Assembly (NCBI RefSeq): GCF_030406385.1 | Contig: NZ_JAUEPM010000001.1 | Span: 62,001 to 126,000 of the forward strand | Direction: 5' to 3' | Source: Microbacterium oryzae | GTDB taxonomy: Bacteria > Actinomycetota > Actinomycetes > Actinomycetales > Microbacteriaceae | Length of the DNA stretch: 64,000 nucleotides | Shown here: positions 53,780-64,000 of the stretch, piece by piece | How the letters are laid out: each line of letters begins with the position of its first letter | How positions within the stretch are numbered: the stretch's first letter is position 1 | Program-made: the position numbers and the translations under genes | Notes under the pieces: generated by a model | The model's input: only the letters and a program-made list of their open reading frames with translations | Databases searched by the model: none | Told to the model about the DNA's origin: nothing

Positions 53780-54789
53780 TATCCGAATACTCCTGTGGTC
53801 CATGCGATGACGACCGCACCGACCACGACGATGCCGAGGCCCGCAGCGGTGATGCCGAGCGTCAGCACGAGCTTCTGATTCTTCTCGGGAATGGGAGGCC
53901 GGATGACCTCTCCCGGGCTCTTGGACGTCGACACCGCACTGCTGGCGGCGATCGGCGTCGGCGACGACGAGAGCGGGAGCTCTCCGTCGAGGAGCACGGC
54001 GTCGACCTCGCGGCCGTCGGTCGTGCCTCGTGCTGCCCCGCTGGAGCCGAAGCCCTCGGGCAGCTTGTGCGAGCTCGTGATGAGCAGCTCGCCGGTGGCG
54101 GTGATCGGCGCGCTGAGCGCGGCGGTCGCCGGGATCTCGTCGAGGATGAGCGTGCTCGGCGCCGAGCTCGACCCACTGGTCTCGTGCGGGTAGGTGAGGA
54201 GCTCGTCGAACGACGACGGCGAGTGCGTCACGTCGTCGATCGTCATGTTCTCCCCGAAGCCGGGTCGAAGTGTCGCCCGGGGACCCTCGGCTTCGCGCAG
54301 GAGCGCCGGCGATTCCTCAATCTCGGCCGGCGCCTGCGGCTCGTCCTGTGCGTCGATCGGCTCGACCGGCTGGGGCACCTCGTCGGTGACGATGGTCGCC
54401 TCGATCGGCTCCTCGTCGTCGACGTCGGCCGCCGGGATGGTCGTGAGGCCGTCGGTGCGCAGCCGCTCCTGTTCACGCAGCTGACGACGCGTGAGGCGCG
54501 GATGGCCGTCGTCGGCCGAGTGCGGATCGGTCGTCTCCGCGGGAACGGGCTTCTCGACGGCGGTCGGGTCGGTCTCCGCCTCGGGGTCCGTCGGCTCGTC
54601 GGCCTCCTCGACCTCGGTCACGTCATCGTCGCGCTCCGGAGCGTCGGGGGCGACGACCTCATGCTCGCTCTCGTCGTCCTCCTCCGGGGACGCGGCGACG
54701 TCGTCAGCGGGGATGATCGGGTGCTGTCCGGTCTGGCGCAGCTCACGCAGCTGACGTCGTGTGAGCGGACGACCGTCTGATGTGCTCAT
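53779..54789 (-). CDS. hypothetical membrane-anchored protein between nadD and rsfS
   Basis: A 336-residue protein. Two copies of a short motif, [13 protein letters not shown] near residue 10 and [16 protein letters not shown] near residue 115, lie in an acidic, disordered region. A single hydrophobic helix at the extreme C-terminus ([20 protein letters not shown]) anchors it in the membrane. Its ATG is coupled to the nadD stop (ATGA). The conserved position in this operon hints at a link to translation or NAD metabolism, but no function is known. Confidence 0.75.
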   Translation of the reverse strand: MSTSDGRPLTRRQLRELRQTGQHPIIPADDVAASPEEDDESEHEVVAPDAPERDDDVTEVEEADEPTDPEAETDPTAVEKPVPAETTDPHSADDGHPRLTRRQLREQERLRTDGLTTIPAADVDDEEPIEATIVTDEVPQPVEPIDAQDEPQAPAEIEESPALLREAEGPRATLRPGFGENMTIDDVTHSPSSFDELLTYPHETSGSSSAPSTLILDEIPATAALSAPITATGELLITSSHKLPEGFGSSGAARGTTDGREVDAVLLDGELPLSSSPTPIAASSAVSTSKSPGEVIRPPIPEKNQKLVLTLGITAAGLGIVVVGAVVIAWTTGVFG

Positions 54790-55385
54790 GACTTGCTCCG
54801 ATACAGATGATGCTTCGCGATGTACTGCACCACGCCATCCGGCACGAGGTACCAGACGGGAAGATCGCGGCTCACGCGGTGGCGGCAATCGGTGGAGGAG
54901 ATCGCCAGCGCGGGGATCTCGAGACTGCTCACGACACCTCCGGGCAGTCCGTCTGTGCTCAGCACATGACCGGGACGCGAGACGGCGACGAAGTGGGCGA
55001 GCTCCCACAGTTCATGATGGTCCCGCCAGCTGAGAATCTGCGCCACGGCGTCCGCCCCGGAGATGAAGAACAGCTCCGCGTCCGGTCGCTCCGCCTGCAG
55101 ATCTCGCAGCGTGTCGACCGTGTACGTCAGCCCGCCGCGATCGATGTCCACGCGGCTGACCGTGAAGCGCGGATTCGAGGCGGTGGCGATGACCGTCATC
55201 TCATAGCGCGCCTGCGCGGCGGACACGTTCTCCTTCTGCCACGGCTGCCCCGTGGGCACGAAGACGACCTCGTCGAGATCGAACGAGGTCGCGACCTCGC
55301 TCGCCGCCACCAGGTGGCCATGGTGGATGGGATCGAACGTCCCGCCCATCACGCCGATCCGCGGAGCGCGCCTCGAGGTCGTCAC
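54786..55385 (-). CDS. nadD: nicotinate-nucleotide adenylyltransferase
   Basis: A 199-residue Nad[19 protein letters not shown] carries the H-x-G-H nucleotidyl site, [13 protein letters not shown] and the C-terminal [10 protein letters not shown] complete the pattern. It makes nicotinic acid adenine dinucleotide from NaMN and ATP in the NAD pathway. It begins at GTG 55385. It is followed by the membrane gene and rsfS on the same strand, with the small 55396 gene 10 nt upstream. Confidence 0.95.
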   Translation of the reverse strand: MTTSRRAPRIGVMGGTFDPIHHGHLVAASEVATSFDLDEVVFVPTGQPWQKENVSAAQARYEMTVIATASNPRFTVSRVDIDRGGLTYTVDTLRDLQAERPDAELFFISGADAVAQILSWRDHHELWELAHFVAVSRPGHVLSTDGLPGGVVSSLEIPALAISSTDCRHRVSRDLPVWYLVPDGVVQYIAKHHLYRSKS

Positions 55386-55395
55386 CGTCCGAGAC

Positions 55396-55602
55396 CTAGT
55401 GGCCTGCGCCGTCTGCCTGGCTCGACGCGTGTCCGTCGGCGCCGATGTGGCGGTTGGCGACGTTGCGGTACGACGCCATGATCAGCGCGAGCACGCCGAA
55501 GACGCCGAACGCCACGAGGCCATAGTGGACGGTCTCGAGAGCGACGTTGCCGTGGTGCTCGGATTCAGCGGCGAGGGTCGTAATCGCGGTGGCGAGGTCC
55601 AT
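55396..55602 (-). CDS. small membrane protein between proA and nadD
   Basis: A 68-residue protein with one transmembrane helix ([18 protein letters not shown]) in the middle and a hydrophilic, His-rich tail. The ATG at 55602 follows GGAAG. It lies between proA (44 nt) and nadD (10 nt). No family is recognised; its spacing in the operon supports it being a real gene. Confidence 0.72.
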   Translation of the reverse strand: MDLATAITTLAAESEHHGNVALETVHYGLVAFGVFGVLALIMASYRNVANRHIGADGHASSQADGAGH

Positions 55603-55646
55603 GTGAGCTTCCGTTCTCGGGGCGGGCGAACCGTTCCAGCTTACCG

Positions 55647-56926
55647 TCAGCCCCGCACCTGACCGGAGCCACGCCCGATCCATTTGGTGCTGGTCAGCTC
55701 GGGAAGACCCATCGGTCCGCGCGCATGCAGCTTCTGTGTGGAGATGCCCACCTCCGCGCCGAAGCCGAACTCCGAGCCATCCGTGAAGCGCGTGGACGCA
55801 TTCGCGAACACGGCCGCGGAATCGACCTCGTCGAGAAACCGCTCGGCGTTGCGCACGTCGGCCGTCACGATCGACTCCGTGTGGCCGGTGCTGTAGCGGC
55901 GGATGTGCGCGATGGCTTCGTCGAGCGAGTCGACCACGCGCATGGCGATGTCGAGGCTGAGGTACTCGGTCTCCCAGTCCTCCTCGGTCGCGGGGACCAC
56001 GTCGGACGCCAGCGACGTCACGGTCTCGTCGCCGTGGACGGTGACCCCCTCGCGCTGGAGCGCCGCGACGACGGCGGGCACCAGACGCTCGGCGGCCGAG
56101 CGGACGACGAGCACGGTCTCGGCCGCGTTGCACACCGACGGCCGCTGCACCTTGGCATTCACGACGATGTCGCGCGCCCAGTCGTCGGGGGCGCTCGCGT
56201 CGAGCACCACATGCACGTTGCCGGCGCCGGTCTCGATGACGGGCACGATCGACTCCGTGACGACGGTCTCGATGAGGCTCGCACTCCCCCGCGGCACCAG
56301 CACGTCGACGAGGCCGCGAGCCCGCATGAGCGCGCGCGCACCCTCGCGCCCGAAGTCGTCGACGGTCTGCACGGCGTCGGCGGGAACGCCCTGCGCGTCG
56401 AGCGCGGCGCGCATGACGTCCACGAGCACCTCGTTCGACGAGCGCGCCGCGCTGCCGCCGCGGAGGACGACCGCGTTGCCCGACTGCAGGGCGAGAGCGG
56501 CGATGTCGACCGTGACGTTCGGGCGCGCCTCGTAGATGACGCCCACGACGCCGAACGGCACCCGGCGCTGCTCGAGCATCACGCCGTTGTACATCCGCTG
56601 ACCGCGCACGAGCTGCCCGACCGGGTCGGGCAGGGCGGCGACCTGGCGCACGGCGGACGCGAGGGCCTCGATGCGGGCGGCATCCAGACGCAGACGATCG
56701 AGCAGCGACGCACCGATTCCCTGCTCCTCGCCGCGACGCAGGTCGTCGGCGTTCGCGGCGACGATGCGGTCGCGATGCACCACGAGGGCGTCCGCGATCG
56801 CGTGCAGCGCGGCGCGCTTCTCGTCGCTCGTCAGCCGCGCGACGGCGCGCGAGGCCTCCTTCGCGCGACGCAGGCGATCCTCGGGAGCGTCCACCGCGGT
56901 GTCGGAAGCGAGCAGGGCGTCTGTGG

Positions 56927-56930
<4 letters not shown>
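55647..56930 (-). CDS. proA: gamma-glutamyl phosphate reductase
   Basis: A 427-residue ProA. VPFGVVGVIYEARPNVTVD is a family signature, KVQRPSVCNAAETVLV holds the catalytic Cys, and STRFTDGSEFGFGAEVGIST lies near the C-terminus. It reduces gamma-glutamyl phosphate to the semialdehyde in proline synthesis, using NADPH. Its ATG 56930 overlaps the proB stop (ATGA), so the two steps are translated together. Confidence 0.95.
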
Positions 56931-59349
<2,419 letters not shown>

Positions 59350-59604
59350 TTACTCGCCCGCGACGATGTTGACGACCTTGCGGCCGCCCTTGGTGCCGAA
59401 CTCCACGGCGCCCGAAGCGAGGGCGAACAGCGTGTCGTCGCCACCGCGGCCGACGTTGGCGCCCGGGTGGAAGTGCGTTCCGCGCTGGCGGACGAGGATC
59501 TCGCCGGCGTTGACGGTCTGGCCGCCGAAGCGCTTGACGCCGAGGCGCTGCGCGTTCGAGTCGCGGCCGTTGCGAGTGGAGCTTGCGCCCTTCTTATGTG
59601 CCAT
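59350..59604 (-). CDS. rpmA: 50S ribosomal protein L27
   Basis: An 84-residue L27. The N-terminus [20 protein letters not shown] and [16 protein letters not shown] are invariant. L27 reaches into the peptidyl-transferase centre. It follows rplU by 18 nt in the usual order. The N-terminus lacks the cleavable extension found in Firmicutes. Confidence 0.97.
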   Translation of the reverse strand: MAHKKGASSTRNGRDSNAQRLGVKRFGGQTVNAGEILVRQRGTHFHPGANVGRGGDDTLFALASGAVEFGTKGGRKVVNIVAGE

Positions 59605-59622
59605 CTCTGGAGCCTCTTCCGC

Positions 59623-59937
59623 TTACTTGATGCCGGTGATCTTGACGCGCGTGAGGTCCTGACGGTGGCCCTGGCGCTTCTTGTAGCCGGTCTTGTTCTT
59701 GTACTTCTGGATGACGATCTTCGGGCCGCGGAGGTCGTTGAGCACCTCGGCGGTGACCTTGACCTCGGCCAGCTTGGCGGCGTCGGTCGTCACGGCGTCG
59801 CCGTCGACGAAGAGGACGGCGGGCAGCTCGATCGTCTCACCCTCAGCAGCCTTGAGCCGGTCGAGGGTCACGATGGTCCCGACCTCGACCTTCTCCTGCC
59901 GACCACCGGCGCGAACAACTGCGTAGACCACGTTCAT
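59623..59937 (-). CDS. rplU: 50S ribosomal protein L21
   Basis: A 104-residue L21. [19 protein letters not shown] and [19 protein letters not shown] are the conserved segments (the second is the L21 signature). It binds 23S rRNA in early assembly. The ATG at 59937 follows a weak AACAGG and a hairpin only 14 nt upstream, which could limit initiation. It is the first gene of the rplU-rpmA-(obgE) operon. Confidence 0.96.
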   Translation of the reverse strand: MNVVYAVVRAGGRQEKVEVGTIVTLDRLKAAEGETIELPAVLFVDGDAVTTDAAKLAEVKVTAEVLNDLRGPKIVIQKYKNKTGYKKRQGHRQDLTRVKITGIK

Positions 59938-60081
59938 ACCTGTTTCATTGGGGAAGCCGTGCGGCTTCCGAATCTCACGGGAAGACTTCGCTTGCGTATC
60001 GCACGGGATGTGCGAGGTGCGTCTCGGGCAAGACTTTCGTCGCGCCGCCAGTGGGAGAGCGCGCGACAGGGGACGCACCAA
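59938..60081 (-). promoter_or_regulatory. structured rplU leader
   Basis: An untranslated leader of about 140 nt, counted from the predicted start site. In transcript order it holds three perfect stems: GTCGCGC/GCGCGAC (60039-60067), TCGCAC/GTGCGA (59999-60015) and GGAAGCC/GGCTTCC (59952-59969), the last 14 nt before the start codon. The arrangement suggests autoregulation of the operon by a ribosomal protein. Confidence 0.5.
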
Positions 60082-60087
60082 AGGAAT

Positions 60088-60116
60088 ACTTTACCCCATC
60101 GAGGCCGGTCCGCCAA
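60088..60116 (-). promoter_or_regulatory. rplU promoter
   Basis: On the reverse strand TTGGCG (60116-60111) and TAAAGT (60093-60088) are separated by exactly 17 nt. This is a good match to housekeeping sigma promoters and sits in a short AT-rich patch. Transcription should start near 60081. Confidence 0.75.
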
Positions 60117-60166
60117 AAGCGGCCGAACCGGCGCGTTGAGGGCGGATGTCCGTAGGCTGGATGGCC

Positions 60167-60433
60167 ATGACCGTTCTCGTCGATCAGGCCCTCTGGCCCG
60201 CACACGGACGCCTCTGGGCCCACCTGGTGAGTGACGAGAGCCTCGCGGAGCTGCACGCGTTCGCCTCGGCCAACGCCATCCCCCGTCGAGCCTTCGACCT
60301 CGACCACTACGACGTCCCGGAGGACGCGCTGCCGCGCCTCGTGGCCGCCGGAGCGGTGGCGGTGTCGGCGCATGAGCTCACGCGCGCGCTCATCGCCTCG
60401 GGCCTGCGGGTGCGCGCTCGAGACCGTCGCTGA
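60167..60433 (+). CDS. DUF4031 domain protein
   Basis: An 88-residue protein, TVLVDQALWPAHGRLWAHLVSDES, then LDHYDVPEDALPRLVAAGA and VSAHELTRALIASGLRVR. This matches the small DUF4031 family in full length. The ATG at 60167 is preferred, with ATG 60161 as an alternative. It is divergent from rplU and convergent with rne. The function is unknown; the family is found in many actinobacteria beside RNase E. Confidence 0.85.
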   Translation: MTVLVDQALWPAHGRLWAHLVSDESLAELHAFASANAIPRRAFDLDHYDVPEDALPRLVAAGAVAVSAHELTRALIASGLRVRARDRR

Positions 60434-60451
60434 GGTCTCGAGCGCGCCCGC

Positions 60452-63106
60452 TCACTCCCCTTCGGGGTTGCGCTTGACGTCGACCGCGGTGCCGAGGAGC
60501 GCCGCCGTGGTCACGCGACGACGCGCGCGGCCCTGGCCCGGCGCCTTCGGCTCCGGAAGCGCCTCCAGCACGGAGTCGAGCAGCTGCGCGGCCTCCGACG
60601 CCGGGGCGACCGATGCGGGCTTCTCGACCTGACGCTTCTTGCGCGGCCGGCGCGGGCGCTCCCGCTCCTCGCTCTGCGCTCCCCCGCGTGGTCCCTCCGG
60701 CAGCTCGATGCCCAGCGAGGGCAGCTCTGCGGCGCCCTCGGCGGGAACGTGCTCCTCGTGCTCGGCGTGCTCGGGCTTCGCGATCGTCGACGCGGCGATC
60801 TGCGCGAGAGCCGACTTCACACCATCCGTGATGACGTGCGCAGCCGTCGACGCCTGCTGCGCCACCGGCGAGCTGGCGGGAGCCTGGCCGCCGCGCGAGC
60901 GACGCCCGTTGGAGCCGCCGTTGGAGCCGTTCGATCCGGTGGAGCCGCTGCTGCTCGAGCGGTGCTTCACCACCGGGTCGTGGTGGACGATGACACCGCG
61001 GCCGGCGCAGACCTCACAGGGCTCGCTGAAGGTCTCGAGCAGGCCGAGGCCGAGCTTCTTGCGGGTCATCTGCACGAGGCCGAGCGACGTCACCTCGGCG
61101 ACCTGGTGCTTGGTCCGGTCGCGGCTCAGGCACTCGATGAGCCGTCGGAGGACGAGGTCGCGGTTCGACTCGAGCACCATGTCGATGAAATCCACGACGA
61201 TGATCCCGCCGATGTCGCGCAGCCGCAGCTGACGGACGATCTCCTCGGCGGCCTCGAGGTTGTTCTTCGTGACCGTCTCCTCGAGGTTGCCGCCCGAGCC
61301 GACGAACTTGCCCGTGTTGACGTCGACGACGGTCATCGCCTCGGTGCGGTCGATCACGAGCGAGCCGCCCGAAGGCAGCCAGACCTTGCGGTCGAGCGCC
61401 TTCTCGATCTGCTCGGTGATGCGGAAGTCGTCGAAGGGGTCGCCATCGCCCTCGTAGTGCTCGACGCGGTCGAGCAGGTCGGGCGCGACGCCCGTGAGGT
61501 AGTCGACGATCGTGCGCTGCGCCTCGGCGCCCTGGATGAGGAGCTTCGTGAAGTCCTCGTTGAAGACGTCGCGGATGATCTTCACCAGCAGGTCGGGCTC
61601 GCTGTGCAGGAGCGCGGGAGCGCTGCCCTTCTGCACGAGCTCGTTGATGTGCGCCCACTGCGAGGTGAGGCGGTTCACATCGCGCGTCAGCTGGTCCTCG
61701 GTGGCGCCCTCGGCCGCGGTGCGCACGATGACGCCCGACGACTCGGGGAGCACCTCCTTCAGGATCTTCTTCAGGCGCGCGCGCTCGGTGTCGGGGAGCT
61801 TCCGCGAGATGCCGTTCATGGCTCCGCCGGGCACGTACACGAGGTAGCGGCCGGGAAGCGAGATCTGGCTCGTGAGACGCGCGCCCTTGTGGCCGACCGG
61901 GTCCTTCGTGACCTGCACGAGGACGCGGTCGCCCTGCTTGAGCGCGAGCTCGATGCGGCGCGGCTGGTTGCCGGTCTCCACGGCGTCCCAGTCGACCTCG
62001 CCGGAGTACAGCACGGCGTTGCGGCCGCGCCCGATGTCGACGAACGCCGCCTCCATGCTGGGAAGGACGTTCTGCACGCGACCGAGGTACACGTTGCCGA
62101 TGAGCGACGCGTCCTGGTTGCGGGCGACGTAGTGCTCGACGAGCACGTTGTCCTCGAGGACGGCGAGCTGGATGCGGCCGTTCTTCGATCGGACGATCAT
62201 CTGCCGGTCGACGGCCTCGCGGCGCGCGAGGAACTCCGCCTCGGTCACCACGGGGCGACGGCGCCCGGCCTCGCGGCCGTCACGACGACGCTGCTTCTTC
62301 GCCTCCAGGCGCGTAGAGCCCTTGATGCGCTGCGGCTCGGTGATGACCTCGACGACGCGCTGGCGACGACGCGGCTCCTCCACGGGCTCCGCGGGCTCCT
62401 CCGGCCCACTGCGACGGCGACGCCGGCGCGAGGACGACGAGCGACCGTTGGACGAGTCCTCCGGCTCCGGCTCGGGAAGAGCGGGCAGCGGCGCGACCTG
62501 CGGCGCGTAGAAATGCAGGTCGGTCGTCACGCGCGAGACGAACTCGGCGGGCAGCAGGCCGAGGCTCACGGCCGTCACGGGCTCGGGCTCAGGCTCGGGC
62601 TCGGGCTCGGGCTCGGGCTGAGCCTGCTCCGCCGTGGGCTGCTGCTCGGTCGCGGAGACCTCCTCGGCGGGGGTCTCCTCGACGGAAGCCTCCTCCACTG
62701 CGGTCTGCTCGCTGAGGGGAGCATCCTCGGCGGCGGTCCCCTGCTCCGCGGGCTGCTGCTCGGCGGGCTGCTGCTCGGCGGGCTGCTGCTCGGTGGAAGC
62801 CTCCCCCGCCGGCGCCTGCTCGACAGGACCCTGCTCAGCGGGCGCCTCCTGGGCCGCCTGCTCGGCCGGCGCCTCCTCGGCGGCCGGCTGCTCCTGAGGA
62901 GCCGACGCATCGCCATCCGCGATCTGCTCCTGGGGAGCGGACGCGCCGCCATCCGTCGGCTGCTCGTCGGCGGGCTGCTCCTGGGGAGCGGCCTCGACGC
63001 TCTCGAGGGGCGCGTCGCTCGTCTGGTCGCTCGTGGGCTCGGCGGCGTCTGCGGCGCCTCCGTTCACGTCGAAGGTTCCGTCTGTGTCGTTGTTCACTTC
63101 AGCCAT
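60452..63106 (-). CDS. rne: ribonuclease E/G family protein
   Basis: An 884-residue RNase E/G. Residues 1-~215 are disordered (repeats of Pro/Ala/Glu/Gln and a run of Pro-Glu pairs). The S1 domain begins near ASLIGNVYLGRVQNVLPSME. The catalytic part has TVVDVNTGKFVGSGGN and DIGGIIVVDFIDMV with the Mg-binding Asp residues, and the Zn-link CEVCAGRG. A basic tail follows. It starts mRNA decay and rRNA/tRNA processing. The ATG at 63106 (MAEVNNDTDG) has AGGGAG upstream. Confidence 0.93.
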   Translation of the reverse strand: MAEVNNDTDGTFDVNGGAADAAEPTSDQTSDAPLESVEAAPQEQPADEQPTDGGASAPQEQIADGDASAPQEQPAAEEAPAEQAAQEAPAEQGPVEQAPAGEASTEQQPAEQQPAEQQPAEQGTAAEDAPLSEQTAVEEASVEETPAEEVSATEQQPTAEQAQPEPEPEPEPEPEPVTAVSLGLLPAEFVSRVTTDLHFYAPQVAPLPALPEPEPEDSSNGRSSSSRRRRRRSGPEEPAEPVEEPRRRQRVVEVITEPQRIKGSTRLEAKKQRRRDGREAGRRRPVVTEAEFLARREAVDRQMIVRSKNGRIQLAVLEDNVLVEHYVARNQDASLIGNVYLGRVQNVLPSMEAAFVDIGRGRNAVLYSGEVDWDAVETGNQPRRIELALKQGDRVLVQVTKDPVGHKGARLTSQISLPGRYLVYVPGGAMNGISRKLPDTERARLKKILKEVLPESSGVIVRTAAEGATEDQLTRDVNRLTSQWAHINELVQKGSAPALLHSEPDLLVKIIRDVFNEDFTKLLIQGAEAQRTIVDYLTGVAPDLLDRVEHYEGDGDPFDDFRITEQIEKALDRKVWLPSGGSLVIDRTEAMTVVDVNTGKFVGSGGNLEETVTKNNLEAAEEIVRQLRLRDIGGIIVVDFIDMVLESNRDLVLRRLIECLSRDRTKHQVAEVTSLGLVQMTRKKLGLGLLETFSEPCEVCAGRGVIVHHDPVVKHRSSSSGSTGSNGSNGGSNGRRSRGGQAPASSPVAQQASTAAHVITDGVKSALAQIAASTIAKPEHAEHEEHVPAEGAAELPSLGIELPEGPRGGAQSEERERPRRPRKKRQVEKPASVAPASEAAQLLDSVLEALPEPKAPGQGRARRRVTTAALLGTAVDVKRNPEGE
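62579..62792 (-). repeat. short tandem repeats in the 5' part of rne
   Basis: Two tracts are visible. A 6-nt GGCTCG unit repeats across about 62579-62620 (Pro-Glu pairs in the protein). A 15-nt GCGGGCTGCTGCTCG unit recurs three times at about 62748-62792 (encoding AEQQP repeats). Both are in frame and keep the reading frame, so copy number can vary without breaking the gene. Confidence 0.75.
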
Positions 63107-63390
63107 CGCTGGCGTTCTCCCTGCGGGGCGGAAATCCGCCCGAGAATCTCGTGCGGCCCCGCGTTGCGCGGCCGCGAACTCCATCGGCATGCGACCGGCA
63201 CATCGCTCTGGTCGCGCGGGGCAGTCGTCGCCCCGAAGTCTTCATCGTCCGACGCCTCCCCGGTCGCGCCGGGATTCACGTCGCGACCATTATCTCACTA
63301 CCGGCCGTTCACCCGCACCCAGGTGACGCTCGGGGTCGCGGCGGCGCCGGGCGCGGCGGTCGGCTCAGGCCGCGATGCGATAATCCGGGC

Positions 63391-63987
63391 ATGCCCGAGA
63401 CTCGCACGCGCCCCACCGCTCTGGCCATCTGGCTCGTCCTCGCTGGCGTCGTCGGCTGGTGGGCGGCGTTCTCGCTCACGGTGGAGAAGTTCCACCTGCT
63501 GCAGAACCCGGGCGCGGCGCTCGGCTGCGACTTCAACCCGCTCGTGCAGTGCGCGAAGAACCTCGACTCCTGGCAGGGCGCCGTCTTCGGCTTCCCCAAC
63601 CCGATCATCGGCCTGGGGGCGTGGATCGCCCCCATCGTGGTCGGCATGGCCGTGCTCGCCGGAGCACGCTTCGCCCGCTGGTTCTGGGCCCTGTTCACCC
63701 TCGGCATGGCCTGCGGGTTCGCCTTCGTGTGCTGGCTCATCTTCCAGAGCATCTTCATCATCGGAACGCTCTGCCCCTGGTGCATGGTGACGTGGTCGGT
63801 GGTCATCCCGTCGTTCTATGCCGTGCTGCTCCATTCGATCCGGATCGGGGCGATCCCGCTGCCCGCGGGGGCCCGACGCGCCGCGGACACCCTCATGGGC
63901 TGGCTGCCGGTGTTCGCGGTAGTGAGCTACGCGATCATCGCGGTGCTCGCGCAGCTGCGGCTGGATGTGCTCGGAATGCTCTTCTAG
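63391..63987 (+). CDS. vitamin K epoxide reductase family protein
   Basis: A 198-residue membrane protein with four or five helices. The active-site CPWC motif (GTLCPWCMVTWS) lies in the fourth helix, and two loop Cys are in LGCDFNPLVQCAKN near residues 46-54. This is the bacterial VKOR pattern that re-oxidises DsbA-like partners with quinone, giving disulphide bonds in exported proteins. The start is ATG 63391. It is divergent from rne across a 284-nt gap in which no promoter was recognised. Confidence 0.92.
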   Translation: MPETRTRPTALAIWLVLAGVVGWWAAFSLTVEKFHLLQNPGAALGCDFNPLVQCAKNLDSWQGAVFGFPNPIIGLGAWIAPIVVGMAVLAGARFARWFWALFTLGMACGFAFVCWLIFQSIFIIGTLCPWCMVTWSVVIPSFYAVLLHSIRIGAIPLPAGARRAADTLMGWLPVFAVVSYAIIAVLAQLRLDVLGMLF

Positions 63988-64000
63988 CACCGAGCGAGCG

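Noticed and set aside
62579..62792. CRISPR array from the regular short repeats
   Set aside because: Repeats are 6 and 15 nt, contiguous without spacers, and in frame within rne.
60749..63790. 1013-codon open frame opposite rne
   Set aside because: Antisense shadow of the repeat-rich RNase E gene; leucine/glycine/arginine run with no recognisable fold.

Overview
The window is a very GC-rich chromosomal segment of an actinobacterium, most likely Microbacteriaceae (Microbacterium-like). Supporting signs are the high G+C throughout, many ATGA/GTGA stop-start overlaps, GTG starts, an F420-dependent LLM oxidoreductase, a DUF222/HNH gene, and the conserved block rne / rplU-rpmA-obgE-proB-proA-nadD-rsfS. 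No phage, IS element, CRISPR array or rRNA was seen. One tRNA gene, tRNA-Ala(GGC), is present.

Layout. 1-8.3 kb is an envelope/general-stress region: DHA2 transporter, SRPBCC protein, a holin-like/DUF3618/LEA-like trio, two alpha/beta hydrolases, a manganese catalase and a SigB/SigF-type sigma factor. A SigF-like promoter (GGTTG-N17-GGGTAT) lies upstream of one member. 8.3-21.4 kb is a glycan locus with the enzymes expected for nucleotide-activated glycero-manno-heptose: a GmhA-like isomerase, a GmhB-like phosphatase and two HldE-like bifunctional kinase/nucleotidyltransferases. With them are three GT9 (heptosyltransferase-family) enzymes, two GT4, one GT2, an SDR and an aldehyde dehydrogenase. 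Gram-negative bacteria use this chemistry for LPS core; here it presumably feeds a Gram-positive surface glycan.

21.4-43.9 kb is mixed metabolism and ion homeostasis: SDRs, F420 enzyme, Gfo/Idh/MocA plus ThuA pair, MscS channel, DMT transporter, PfkB kinase, GH65 phosphorylase, ATP-dependent DNA ligase, a frameshifted DUF222/HNH gene, GT4, an ion channel-antiporter cluster, quinone oxidoreductase, a haem-oxygenase-like diiron protein with a frameshifted CDGSH gene, and GT2. 44.0-53.2 kb holds three consecutive genes for a 1734-aa and a 1035-aa beta-rich protein and a 273-aa peptidoglycan-binding-like protein. None has an evident signal peptide. This is the least explained part of the window and the best candidate for an undescribed system.

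53.2-64 kb is housekeeping: tRNA-Ala, rsfS, nadD, proA, proB, obgE, rpmA and rplU (the last with a strong promoter and a leader of three hairpins), then DUF4031, RNase E/G and a VKOR-family protein.

Two genes (DUF222/HNH and CDGSH) carry single frameshifts at short G runs. They may be real pseudogenes or residual sequencing errors. All functions are inferred from sequence motifs and context; no database search was run.
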